A DNA stretch of 64,000 nt, from contig NZ_CP053839.1 of the NCBI RefSeq assembly GCF_013201625.1, forward strand, positions 186,001 to 250,000, read 5' to 3'. Made by a program: the position numbers and the translations under genes. Every line of letters begins with the position of its first letter. The first letter of the stretch is position 1. This DNA is from Aliarcobacter lanthieri. Its GTDB lineage: Bacteria; Campylobacterota; Campylobacteria; Campylobacterales; Arcobacteraceae. The notes beneath the pieces were generated by a model, which was given only the letters and a program-made list of their open reading frames with translations, was not told the origin of the DNA and ran no database searches. Shown piece by piece: positions 44,480-53,468 of this stretch.

Positions 44480-45664
44480 ATGGAAACAATGTCTGATATG
44501 TCATATATTATTGACACACTCTACGTACTGTTTGCAATGACTTTAGTTGTTTTTATGTATCCTGGCTTTGCTATGTTAGAAGCGGGAATTGTTAGAACAA
44601 AAAATGTTACTGCTGTCTTAGTTATAAATATTCTTATTTTTGCAATTGCATCATTGGGTTTTGTATTAGTTGGTTATACAGTAGCTTTTGGCGAAGGTTT
44701 AAATGATCAAACTATAAATTATGCAACTGTTTTATTTCAAATGGCTTTCGTTGGAAAAGCAATGAATGTTATGAGTGGTGGTATTAGTGAAAGAGCTAGG
44801 GTTGTACCTCTAGCAATATTTACACTAATTATGGGGACAATTTTATATCCATTAGTAGTTAATTTAACATGGGGAACAAACTTCTTAAAAGATACTATCT
44901 TAGATATATCATCTATGCATGATTTAGCTGGATCAACAATTATTCATAGTACTGGTGGTTGGGCTTTACTCGCTGCTTTATTAATAATTGGTGCAAGAAC
45001 AGGAAGATATACTAAAGATGGTGGAATTAGAGTAATACCAGCTTCAAATATACCTTTAGTAACTTTAGGTGCTTTATTATTATGGATTGGTTGGTTTGGA
45101 TTTAATGGTGGAAGTGTAGGAACTATGGCAACTAAAGAAGATGCACATTTAGTATCATTAGTAATTTTAAATACAAACACAGCTGGTTTTGCAGGAGCAA
45201 TAGCAGTAGCAATCATGATGTATGTAATGTACAGAAAATTTGATATCACTATGATATTAAATGGTGGATTAGGTGGATTAGTATCTATTACAGCAGGTGC
45301 AGATGTAATGGGTGTTTATTCTCCAATTTTAGTAGGTGCAATTGGTGGGGTGTTAGTTGTACTTGGAGTATTTATGTTTGATAAGTTAAGAATAGATGAT
45401 CCTGTTGGAGCTTTATCTGTACACTTAATAAATGGAATATGGGGAACATTAGCTGTTGGGATTTTTGTTAGTGATATCTCATTTTTAGCTCAATTAAAAG
45501 GTGTTGTATTCGTTGGAGTTTTTGTCTTTGTAATATCTTTTGTACTATTATTTATTTTAAATAAAATTATACCTATAAGAACGAAAAAAGATGATGAATT
45601 ACAAGGCTTAGATGTTGGAGAGTGCGGATTAGAAGCTTATCCAGAGTTTAAACGAGCATTCTAA
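44480..45664 (+). CDS. amtB: Ammonium transporter
   Basis: 394 residues, about 11 membrane helices, Amt/Rh family. Visible are PGFAMLEAGIVRTKN, DLAGSTIIHSTGGWA (first pore His and Asp), WIGWFGFNGGS and the C-terminal part with DPVGALSVHLINGIWGT (second pore His). The cytoplasmic tail ends GLDVGECGLEAYPEF, the conserved region that interacts with GlnK. glnK follows after 58 bases, the classical pair. The N-terminus is not a cleavable signal. Confidence 0.97.
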   Translation: METMSDMSYIIDTLYVLFAMTLVVFMYPGFAMLEAGIVRTKNVTAVLVINILIFAIASLGFVLVGYTVAFGEGLNDQTINYATVLFQMAFVGKAMNVMSGGISERARVVPLAIFTLIMGTILYPLVVNLTWGTNFLKDTILDISSMHDLAGSTIIHSTGGWALLAALLIIGARTGRYTKDGGIRVIPASNIPLVTLGALLLWIGWFGFNGGSVGTMATKEDAHLVSLVILNTNTAGFAGAIAVAIMMYVMYRKFDITMILNGGLGGLVSITAGADVMGVYSPILVGAIGGVLVVLGVFMFDKLRIDDPVGALSVHLINGIWGTLAVGIFVSDISFLAQLKGVVFVGVFVFVISFVLLFILNKIIPIRTKKDDELQGLDVGECGLEAYPEFKRAF

Positions 45665-45683
45665 TATAATATTAGTTTAATAA

Positions 45684-46060
<377 letters not shown>

Positions 46061-46061
<1 letters not shown>

Positions 46062-47080
46062 TGGCGAAAACATTTATTTTAAATGAACCATTAGATATGC
46101 ACTTACATTTAAGAGATAACGACATGCTTAGGCTTGTCGCTCCTCTTACTTCTAAAACTTTTAGTGGTGCTTTAGTTATGCCAAATCTAGTTCCTCCAAT
46201 TACAACTAAAGAAGCTTTGATATCATATAAAAATAGAATACTTGATTCATGTAATGGAGATAATTTTATTCCTTTTATGACTTTATTTTTCCAAAACAAC
46301 TATAGTTTTGAATTTTTAGAAGATATAAAAGATGAGATAATAGGAATAAAATTATATCCAGCAGGAATTACTACAAACTCTGAAACAGGAGTTTCATCTA
46401 TGGATATTGAAGTTTTAAGAACAACATTAGAATCTATGAGTAAATTAGGAATTCCACTATGTATTCATGGTGAAACAAATGGTTTTGTAATGGATAGAGA
46501 AAAAGAGTTTATGCCAATATATGAATCTATTGCTCAAGCTTTCCCAAATTTAAAAATTATTATGGAGCATATTACTACAAAAGATGCAGTTGAACTATTA
46601 GATAAATATGATAATCTTTTTGCAACTGTAACTTTACACCATTTACTAATAACTTTAGATGATGTCGCTGGTGGTATGTTGGCTCCGCATCTATTTTGTA
46701 AACCAATAGCAAAAACACCAGTTGATAGAACTGCACTTTTAAATGCAGCACTAAAAGCACACCCAAAACTTATGTTTGGAAGTGATAGTGCTCCTCACCC
46801 AAAACATAAAAAAGAGTGCTGTGGTTGTGCTGCTGGTGTTTTCACATCTCCTATTGCTCTTCAAGTATTAGTTGAACTTTTTGAAAAACATAATGCTTTA
46901 GAGAATTTGAATAATTTTGTATCAAATAATGCTAAAAAAATCTATAATTTAGATTTAAAATCAAAAACTATAAATCTAGTAAAAAAAGATTTTAATGTTC
47001 CAAATGAGTATAGATACAAAGATGAGGTAGTTGTTCCTATGTATGCAGGAGAAATACTCTCTTGGAGTTTAGAAGACTAA
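46061..47080 (+). CDS. pyrC: Dihydroorotase
   Basis: Zinc amidohydrolase of pyrimidine synthesis, class II (E. coli type), 339 residues. The metal motif DMHLHLRD is at about 12-19, the carboxylated lysine is in [10 protein letters not shown], later ligands are in CIHGE and EHITT, and the catalytic Asp is in FGSDSAPH. The ATG overlaps the glnK stop (TAATG), so pyrimidine and nitrogen genes are coupled. Confidence 0.97.
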
Positions 47081-47086
47081 AAATAA

Positions 47087-47121
47087 AATTTGTTCTCGAT
47101 AAAAAATATTGAGAACAAATT
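47087..47121. terminator. Bidirectional terminator
   Basis: Perfect 11-base stem AATTTGTTCTC / GAGAACAAATT with a 13-base loop between the convergent pyrC and fliM. Confidence 0.8.
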
Positions 47122-47130
47122 GAGTTAAAA

Positions 47131-48246
47131 TTATCCTATAGGAATAGAACTGGATTTTCTTTCACTTAGAAGTTTTTTAATATTTTCAGCATTCTCTTTT
47201 GCTTTTTGTTCTCGTTCTTCTCTCATGATTCTAAGAGATTCAAGTGTCTCTTGTTGCTCTTTATCAAGATTTGATTTTAATTCTATAGCTTTTCTATTGT
47301 TTGATATTCCACAAGCAGCTGAAAATTTTTCTTTTTTATTTACATAAACTATAGCATCATTAGAAGTTGCATTTTTGTTAAATACTATTACATCTCCCTC
47401 TTTTAAATTTAAAATTTCTAGAGTTGTCATCTCAGTTTCAGCCATAATTGGTTCTATTTTCATTCTTGATCCAGAAATTAGAGTTTTAATATCTTGTTTA
47501 CGGCTAAGTTTTTTATTTTTACCTTCACTAAAAATTTTATCAACAATTTTATTTAAAAGAGGTTCTATGTAAGAAATAGGGTAACAAATAGACAAGAATC
47601 CAGAGTCTTCGTCTATAGTTATTTCAAATACAACTAGTAGAACTATATCGTGGTCTGAAACAATTTGAATAGCATTTGCATTTGTATCACTAGATTCTAT
47701 TCTAAAATTTAAACTAGAGACATCACTCCATGTTTTATATAAAATCTTAATAAACATTTTATAAAAATGTTCAAGAACTTTTATCTCAATTTCTGTAAGT
47801 TCTCTATCTAAATTATCCATAGTATTTACTGCCCCACTTCCAAGTAAATCAGCAATAACTTTATGAGAAATTGTAGGGTTACACTCTATTACTATTTTCC
47901 CATCAAGTGGTTTCATAGATAGTGTACTAAGTGAAGTCACTTGTGGAATTGATAAAATAAACTCTCCATAAGTCATCTGCTCAATAGATGTAAGTTTTAC
48001 ATCTACAACTTTTCTAAGCATAGAAGATAAATCATTTGTAAATTCTCTTAACATTTTATCATGCATTGTTGTAAGAGCTTTTAATTGATCAAGAGTTACT
48101 CTATTTGGTTTTTTAAAATCATAAATAGAGTAGTTTTTCTCTTTTGCTGTAAATTTATCAAGAGGATTAGTACCATCAAAATCATCACCTTGTTCAGCAA
48201 TATCTAAAAGAGCATCAATTTCATCTTGACTTAAAAATTCTGCCAT
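47131..48246 (-). CDS. fliM: Flagellar motor switch protein FliM
   Basis: 371 residues: the N-terminal CheY-binding peptide LSQDEIDALLD, the CheC-like middle domain (about 55-240, with MTYGEFILSIPQ) and the C-terminal SPOA domain (about 255-330). A charged C-terminal extension (KEQQETLESLRIMREER onward) goes beyond the usual end. Forms the rotor C ring with FliG and FliN. Sits 1 base downstream of flgI; fliG and fliN are elsewhere. Confidence 0.96.
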   Translation of the reverse strand: MAEFLSQDEIDALLDIAEQGDDFDGTNPLDKFTAKEKNYSIYDFKKPNRVTLDQLKALTTMHDKMLREFTNDLSSMLRKVVDVKLTSIEQMTYGEFILSIPQVTSLSTLSMKPLDGKIVIECNPTISHKVIADLLGSGAVNTMDNLDRELTEIEIKVLEHFYKMFIKILYKTWSDVSSLNFRIESSDTNANAIQIVSDHDIVLLVVFEITIDEDSGFLSICYPISYIEPLLNKIVDKIFSEGKNKKLSRKQDIKTLISGSRMKIEPIMAETEMTTLEILNLKEGDVIVFNKNATSNDAIVYVNKKEKFSAACGISNNRKAIELKSNLDKEQQETLESLRIMREEREQKAKENAENIKKLLSERKSSSIPIG

Positions 48247-48247
48247 A

Positions 48248-49297
48248 TTAACCTCTTAACTCAATATCAACATCAATAGCACCCATTTCTTTTATCATTT
48301 TTATAGTGTCTATTATCTCATTCATTGGAACTTTCATAACTTTCATAGAGCGAACAAGATCTGATATTGTAGGATCTTTTTTTGTATTTATCATCGCATT
48401 ATTTATATCAATTACAGGTTTATTTGCAATTCTTACATCATCACCAATATCTTCACCTTTATTTACAGAAGGATTGTTCCAATTTTCTTCAGATAAATCA
48501 GATTTATTAATCCTGATTGTAAAAGTATCTCTTGCTATAGTAATAGGAGATATCACGACATCTCCTCCTGTTATTATAGATTCTCTATTTACATCTATAA
48601 TTAATTTTTTTCTAAATGTTGAATCAAGTTCAATATTTTCAACCTTAGATATAAAACTAACTATTGACATGTTATTTGGTTTTATAACTTCAATAGTTCT
48701 TGTATCAATTGCAGTTGCTAATCTTTGACCAAAAGTTTCATTTATTTTTTTCTCTATTAAATCTGCATTCTTTGCAGAACTTTTTATTAAACTTAATTGA
48801 ATAGATTTTTCATTTTGTAATTCATACTCTAATTCATTTTCAACAGTAGCACCTTCGTATATAAAACCAGTTGTTTTATTATTTGTATTTGCAGTTACTG
48901 TTCCTTGGGCTACAGCATAAACATTTCCATCAACGCCTTTTAGTTGAGTTAGTAAAAGCTCTCCATAATCTATTGATGTTGAATCTCCAATAGTTGAAAC
49001 TGTAACTTTTATTTTATCCCCTTGTCTTGAAAATGGAGGTAAATCAGCAGTTACCATAACAGCGGCTATATTTTTTGAATTAATAGAACCAGCAGGTATT
49101 TTAATATAAGAGTTTGTAAGTAAGTTCTGTAAACTTTGCATTGTAAATTTAGATTTATCTCCAGTTCCTGCAAGCCCAACAATAAGTCCATAACCAATAA
49201 GTTGATTATCTCTTATTCCTATAACATTTGAAATATCTTTTATAGTTTGAGAAAATAAAGAAGTTATTAATAAAGAAATAATAATAAAAATTTTCAA
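48248..49297 (-). CDS. flgI: Flagellar P-ring protein FlgI
   Basis: Periplasmic bushing of the flagellar rod in the peptidoglycan layer. 349 residues with a Sec signal (about 1-16). The family opening IKDISNVIGIRDNQLIGYGLIVGLAGTGDK is present, with AVMVTADLPPFSRQGDKIKVTVS and the C-terminal MKEMGAIDVDIELRG. First gene of flgI-fliM on the minus strand, divergent from the acidic orf. The L-ring partner flgH is at 52703. Confidence 0.97.
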   Translation of the reverse strand: MKIFIIISLLITSLFSQTIKDISNVIGIRDNQLIGYGLIVGLAGTGDKSKFTMQSLQNLLTNSYIKIPAGSINSKNIAAVMVTADLPPFSRQGDKIKVTVSTIGDSTSIDYGELLLTQLKGVDGNVYAVAQGTVTANTNNKTTGFIYEGATVENELEYELQNEKSIQLSLIKSSAKNADLIEKKINETFGQRLATAIDTRTIEVIKPNNMSIVSFISKVENIELDSTFRKKLIIDVNRESIITGGDVVISPITIARDTFTIRINKSDLSEENWNNPSVNKGEDIGDDVRIANKPVIDINNAMINTKKDPTISDLVRSMKVMKVPMNEIIDTIKMIKEMGAIDVDIELRG

Positions 49298-49353
49298 AAA
49301 AATCCTTCATATATTTTTAACAAATATTTTATCGAAAATTTAATAAAAAAAGG

Positions 49354-49359
49354 TATAAT
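49354..49359 (+). promoter_or_regulatory. Likely -10 box of the plus-strand flagellar operon
   Basis: TATAAT after an A-run, 33 bases before the TTG start at 49392. It looks like a sigma-70 rather than sigma-28 or sigma-54 site; none of the latter was seen. Confidence 0.5.
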
Positions 49360-49391
49360 CTAAGCAATATTTTATTTTATTAAGGAAAATA

Positions 49392-50576
49392 TTGAATATT
49401 TTTATCTATGGAAATCAGAGTTTTAAAAAAGATATACATAAAATTTTACAAGATTCAAAAATAAATGAAGAATTAGATGATTTAAAAATAGTTGAAATAA
49501 ATGAAATTAAAACATTAAAAGAAAATATATCTTCAAATCCAAATGATGTATATTTAATAGATGATGATAAAATAATTAGGAAAAAAAATAAATTTAAATT
49601 TCTAAGACCTAAAGATGGTATTGAAGAAGAATTTTTACTTGAATGTGGAGTAGATGATTTATCAATAGACTCTTTAGATGAACTTCCTCATTATATTGTA
49701 AGGAAATATAATAGACAAAATTTAACTCAAAATGATAATTTAGATTTAAACGAAGATTCTTTAATTTTAGATAGTGAATTATCTGGACTTTTAAATAGTG
49801 AGAATGAACATATTAATGAAGAACCTATAGGACTAAATATAAAAGAACTTGATAATTTGATTGAAGATGAAAGTATTAAAATAGAAGATAAAAAAGATAA
49901 CGAGTTCTCCTTTTTAGAAGATTTTAGTGAAGATTTTGGATTAAATAATGTATCTTATGACTATGATGATGATTCAATTTATAATGATAGTACAAAAAGC
50001 GATGAAGATATTTTAGCAGATATCTTAAATTCAAGTATTTTAGATGAAGAAGATTTAGATTATGTAACTGAAACATTTGAAGATGTAAATTTTTTAGATG
50101 AAATTTTTCCTCAAAAACCTATTTTAGAAGAAAAAGAATTTATAAATGATTTTATTCATGATAGTAAAGTGGAAAATTTAGAAGATGGAATAATCAGTCC
50201 AGATGAAAGTCTAGTTTTTGAAAATAATAATGAGCTTATAATAAATGAAAATAAAGATATAATTAATAACTTAGAAGATTTTAATGATGAAAAAAAAGAA
50301 ATAATTATTAGAGATATTTATGAAGATGATAATATTCAAGGAGATAATAGTATGGGTGATGAGTTTTTAGAACTAGATAGCTTAAATGAGCAAGATTTAA
50401 TAGCTGCATTGGAAGACATTCCAAGTAGTATTAGTGAACCTAAAAATGAAAAAGTTATAGAAAAAAATAGTGGAACTGTTGAACTTAATAGTACAAATGT
50501 TCAAGATATAGCTAATTTGATTTCTAATTTATTAAATAATAAAACTTTAGAGATCACTATTAAAATTAAAGATTAA
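49392..50576 (+). CDS. Highly acidic unknown protein of flagellar operon
   Basis: 394 residues, extremely rich in Asp, Glu and Asn from about 110 to 350, probably disordered, with a folded-looking N-terminus (MNIFIYGNQSFKKDIHKIL, about 1-105, alpha/beta) and a short C-terminal segment TNVQDIANLISNLLNNKTLEITIKIKD. No known family recognised. The start is TTG with AAGGAAAA before it. It is the first gene of the operon and lies 2 bases before fliQ, so a flagellar assembly role is inferred from position only. Confidence 0.75.
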   Translation: MNIFIYGNQSFKKDIHKILQDSKINEELDDLKIVEINEIKTLKENISSNPNDVYLIDDDKIIRKKNKFKFLRPKDGIEEEFLLECGVDDLSIDSLDELPHYIVRKYNRQNLTQNDNLDLNEDSLILDSELSGLLNSENEHINEEPIGLNIKELDNLIEDESIKIEDKKDNEFSFLEDFSEDFGLNNVSYDYDDDSIYNDSTKSDEDILADILNSSILDEEDLDYVTETFEDVNFLDEIFPQKPILEEKEFINDFIHDSKVENLEDGIISPDESLVFENNNELIINENKDIINNLEDFNDEKKEIIIRDIYEDDNIQGDNSMGDEFLELDSLNEQDLIAALEDIPSSISEPKNEKVIEKNSGTVELNSTNVQDIANLISNLLNNKTLEITIKIKD

Positions 50577-50578
50577 AT

Positions 50579-50839
50579 ATGGATTTACTAGCAATCTCAC
50601 AAAATACTGTTAAATTAATATTATTAATAGGGCTTCCCTCTTTGATTGTTAGTATGATTATAGGGTTGATTATATCTATATTTTCAGCAGTTACACAAGT
50701 AAACGATGCTTCATTGTCTTTTGTTCCTAAGATGATAATTGTTTCTATTTTTATTTTGATTACTTTACCTTGGGTTGGTGAACATATGCAAACTTTTGCA
50801 ACTGAACTTTGGAATATAATTCTAGTTTTTGGGAATTAA
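50579..50839 (+). CDS. fliQ: Flagellar export protein FliQ
   Basis: 86-residue type III export-gate subunit with two membrane helices, typical GLPSLIVSMIIGLIISIFSAVTQVNDASLSFVPK and LPWVGEHM. Forms the export pore with FliP and FliR, neither of which is in the window. Its Shine-Dalgarno lies in the preceding gene's end. Confidence 0.95.
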   Translation: MDLLAISQNTVKLILLIGLPSLIVSMIIGLIISIFSAVTQVNDASLSFVPKMIIVSIFILITLPWVGEHMQTFATELWNIILVFGN

Positions 50840-50842
50840 ATT

Positions 50843-51247
50843 TTGATAGATAAATTATATAACTTAAAGAAAAATCAAACTGAACAAAAATTGATTGAGA
50901 AATCAACTTTAGAGCATGAAGTTGATAGAATAAATGAAGAAGTTGATAGTATACAACATAGAATAAATACTGCAACTGTAGATAAATTTGGTTCTATCTC
51001 TGATTTTATGATATTAGCCATGCATAAAGATAGTTTGAGATTTTATATGCAAGAACTTTTAGTAAAGAAAAATACTTTATTAAAAAAAATAGAAGGACTT
51101 TTATATGAAATTATAGAACTTCAAAAAGAGAGTGAGCAGTATAAATATATTTTAGAAGAAGAAAAAAAAGAAAAAAATAAAATTCTTATGGATATGCAGG
51201 CTTTAGAATCAGAAGAGTTTATACAAAGTAAATATATAAGGGCTTAA
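50843..51247 (+). CDS. fliJ: FliJ-like coiled-coil protein
   Basis: 134 residues, almost wholly coiled coil with heptads rich in Glu, Lys and Leu. Length, position between fliQ and the motE-like gene, and layout fit FliJ, the export ATPase stalk that interacts with FliI and FlhA. Sequence similarity is weak, as usual for FliJ. The start is TTG at 50843. Confidence in the name is moderate. Confidence 0.65.
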   Translation: MIDKLYNLKKNQTEQKLIEKSTLEHEVDRINEEVDSIQHRINTATVDKFGSISDFMILAMHKDSLRFYMQELLVKKNTLLKKIEGLLYEIIELQKESEQYKYILEEEKKEKNKILMDMQALESEEFIQSKYIRA

Positions 51248-51249
51248 TT

Positions 51250-51735
51250 TTGATTTATAAATTTTTTATTATACTTTTTTTTGCGATAACTTTAAATGCA
51301 AATATAGAAACAAGTAGTTCTTTAACTAGACAAAAAATGGAAGTGTTAGAGTTAAAAAATGAGTTAAACAATTTTTATACAGAAAAAGAAAAAGAGTATC
51401 AATTAAATAAAAAAGAGTTAGAAGAAATACTTACCAAAATAGAGCAAGAAAAAGCTGAAATAAAAAGATTACATGATAAAAATGAACAAATTTTAAAAGA
51501 TATAAGAGCTGAAATTCAAAAAAAATCGATTAGAGTTTTTGAACTTATGAAAGCAAAAGTAGCAGCAGAAATTTTCGATCAGATGATACTAGAAGGAAAA
51601 CTTGAAGATGTTTTTGATATAATCATTAGATTAAAGGAAGCAAATATTTCTAATATTATGAAATTTTTAAGTTTGGAAAATGCGTCTATTCTAACTCAAA
51701 AACTTGAAAGATATAATAAAGACAAAAGGGACTAA
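51250..51735 (+). CDS. MotE-like periplasmic coiled-coil protein
   Basis: 161 residues: a signal peptide (about 1-18), a long coiled coil (about 30-95) and a C-terminal MgtE-N-like helical domain with MKAKVAAEIFDQMILEGKLEDVFDIIIRLKEANISNIM. This is the layout of the MotE/COG3334 group, a chaperone or stator-linked protein needed for motility in Rhizobiales and Campylobacter relatives. The start is TTG. It precedes fliL by 2 bases. Confidence 0.75.
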   Translation: MIYKFFIILFFAITLNANIETSSSLTRQKMEVLELKNELNNFYTEKEKEYQLNKKELEEILTKIEQEKAEIKRLHDKNEQILKDIRAEIQKKSIRVFELMKAKVAAEIFDQMILEGKLEDVFDIIIRLKEANISNIMKFLSLENASILTQKLERYNKDKRD

Positions 51736-51737
51736 AA

Positions 51738-52271
51738 ATGGCAGATGAGAATGAAGTAGTAAAAAAACCATCAGATGGTAAAGGTATATTAATAGTTTTA
51801 TTAGTACTTGTGATTGTTTTAATAATGGTTGTTGCTGGTGGTACATATTTTTTATTAGATAAAATCTCTAATAGTAGTTCAAATAGTGAGCAAACAAAAG
51901 AAGAATTAGTAACTAACAATAATTCATCATCTGGAGCTGGAGTTGATGCAAAATTCAAAGCAGATGTAAATGAATTAGTTTTAAATCTTACAGATTCAAG
52001 AGGTAGAGAAAAGATTATGAAATTATCTTTTTCTATAAGAAGTAGTGATCCTACTATTGAAAAAATAGTTCAAGATTATTTAGCTGAGATTACTGATGTT
52101 GTAATTACTCAAGTTAGTTCAAGAAGCTCTGAAGAACTTTTGACTGTAGGTGGTAAAAATCAATTAAAAGATGAATTAATAAGTGAAATAAATAATATTA
52201 TAAACTATGTTACAAGAACTAACAGTAATGTAGTAAGTAATATTTTATTTACTACATTTGTAATAAAATAG
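51738..52271 (+). CDS. fliL: Flagellar basal-body protein FliL
   Basis: 177 residues with one membrane helix (about 16-40), a Ser/Asn-rich linker (about 44-70) and the periplasmic FliL domain (VNELVLNLTDSRGREKIMKLSFSI, ISEINNIINY). FliL rings the stator units and stabilises their engagement. Head-to-tail with the motE-like gene upstream and a membrane-anchored unknown downstream. Confidence 0.92.
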   Translation: MADENEVVKKPSDGKGILIVLLVLVIVLIMVVAGGTYFLLDKISNSSSNSEQTKEELVTNNNSSSGAGVDAKFKADVNELVLNLTDSRGREKIMKLSFSIRSSDPTIEKIVQDYLAEITDVVITQVSSRSSEELLTVGGKNQLKDELISEINNIINYVTRTNSNVVSNILFTTFVIK

Positions 52272-52706
52272 ATGATAGTAGCAGTTAAAAAAAGAAAAAA
52301 AAACAATAGTATATTAAAACTATTATTTATTGTCTTACTCTGTTTTGGTATAGTATATTTAATTTATTTAAATGAACAAAAAAATACTATAAAATTAGAA
52401 CTACAAAAAGCTCAAGAAGAAGAATTAAAACTTGTAAAAATTGAAAAAGAAAAAAAAGAAAAAGAACAACAAGATGCTCAAAGAATTATTTTAATTGAGG
52501 CCGAAAAAGTTGTAGATTTAATTGGACAAGAGTATATTGAAGATGTGAAAATAGTAAAAAACAAGATAGTGTATATTTTTAAACCAAATACTAATATTGA
52601 TGCTATTACAATTAGGTATGGTGCTATGGCTTTAGTTAAAAGAACTTTTAATGAAGTAGTAGTAGTTATTGATATAGAACATATTTTGAAAAGTAGGTTG
52701 AAATGA
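52272..52706 (+). CDS. Unknown membrane-anchored protein of flagellar operon
   Basis: 144 residues: basic N-terminus (KKRKKNN), one membrane helix (about 14-33), a charged coiled coil (about 35-75) and a small alpha/beta C-terminal domain with IVYIFKPNTNIDAITIRYG. Family not recognised. It begins one base after fliL and overlaps flgH by 4 bases, so it is flagellar by context. The topology suggests a periplasmic domain near the stator. Confidence 0.75.
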   Translation: MIVAVKKRKKNNSILKLLFIVLLCFGIVYLIYLNEQKNTIKLELQKAQEEELKLVKIEKEKKEKEQQDAQRIILIEAEKVVDLIGQEYIEDVKIVKNKIVYIFKPNTNIDAITIRYGAMALVKRTFNEVVVVIDIEHILKSRLK

Positions 52707-53413
52707 TAAAACAAATTATAACATTAACTAGTTTAACGCTATTATTTACAGCTTGTGGGGCAATATCAGAGCCTGAAATAAATTTTTCAAAACCAGAACA
52801 GCAAGTACCAAAAGAAGTTCCTGTTGCAAAAAAGAATAAAGGATCTTTATATTCTGTTCAGGGAGCATCACTTTTTGCAGATAAAAAAGATTTACAAATT
52901 GGAGATATCATCCAAATTGAGATAAATGAAGGACTTACGCAAAAAAGTGATAATAAAAGAGAACTTACAAGTGATAGAAAAAATGAATTTGGTGGGGGAA
53001 TGTTTGCTTCTATGGGTGGTAATAATTTAAGTGGAGCAGTTGGAAGTGCAACAGATAAATTTAATTCAAATTTAGGAGTTAATTTTAATACAAAAAGTAG
53101 TGATAGTGATAAGGGGAAAGTAAAAACAGAAGTAAAAGAAAATTTTGATACAAAAATTTCTGCTGTAATAGAAGAAACTTACCAAAATGGAAACTATTTT
53201 ATAAAGGGGAATAAAGAAGTTATATTAGATGGTCAAAAACAAGAGATTATTATAACAGGGGTTATACGTCCTTATGATATATCTTCTGATAATTCTATAA
53301 ATTCTTCTCAAATTGCTAATTTAAAATTGTTATATAAAAAAGATGGAGTTGAATCTGATATTTTACAAGTTCCATGGGGAACAAGAATACTTAGAGCAAT
53401 ATGGCCATTTTAA
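52703..53413 (+). CDS. flgH: Flagellar L-ring protein FlgH
   Basis: 236-residue outer-membrane lipoprotein with lipobox LLFTACG (Cys at about 18). GSLYSVQGASLFADKKDLQIGDIIQIEI matches the family opening; GMFASMGG, ISAVIEETYQNGNYFIKG and GVIRPYDIS are also conserved. Pairs with FlgI to form the LP ring. The start overlaps the preceding gene by 4 bases. Confidence 0.97.
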   Translation: MIKQIITLTSLTLLFTACGAISEPEINFSKPEQQVPKEVPVAKKNKGSLYSVQGASLFADKKDLQIGDIIQIEINEGLTQKSDNKRELTSDRKNEFGGGMFASMGGNNLSGAVGSATDKFNSNLGVNFNTKSSDSDKGKVKTEVKENFDTKISAVIEETYQNGNYFIKGNKEVILDGQKQEIIITGVIRPYDISSDNSINSSQIANLKLLYKKDGVESDILQVPWGTRILRAIWPF

Positions 53414-53468
53414 ACTAAATTTAAGAAATGTAATCTTATAATTTTAAAGATTATAAAAAGGAGTTAAT

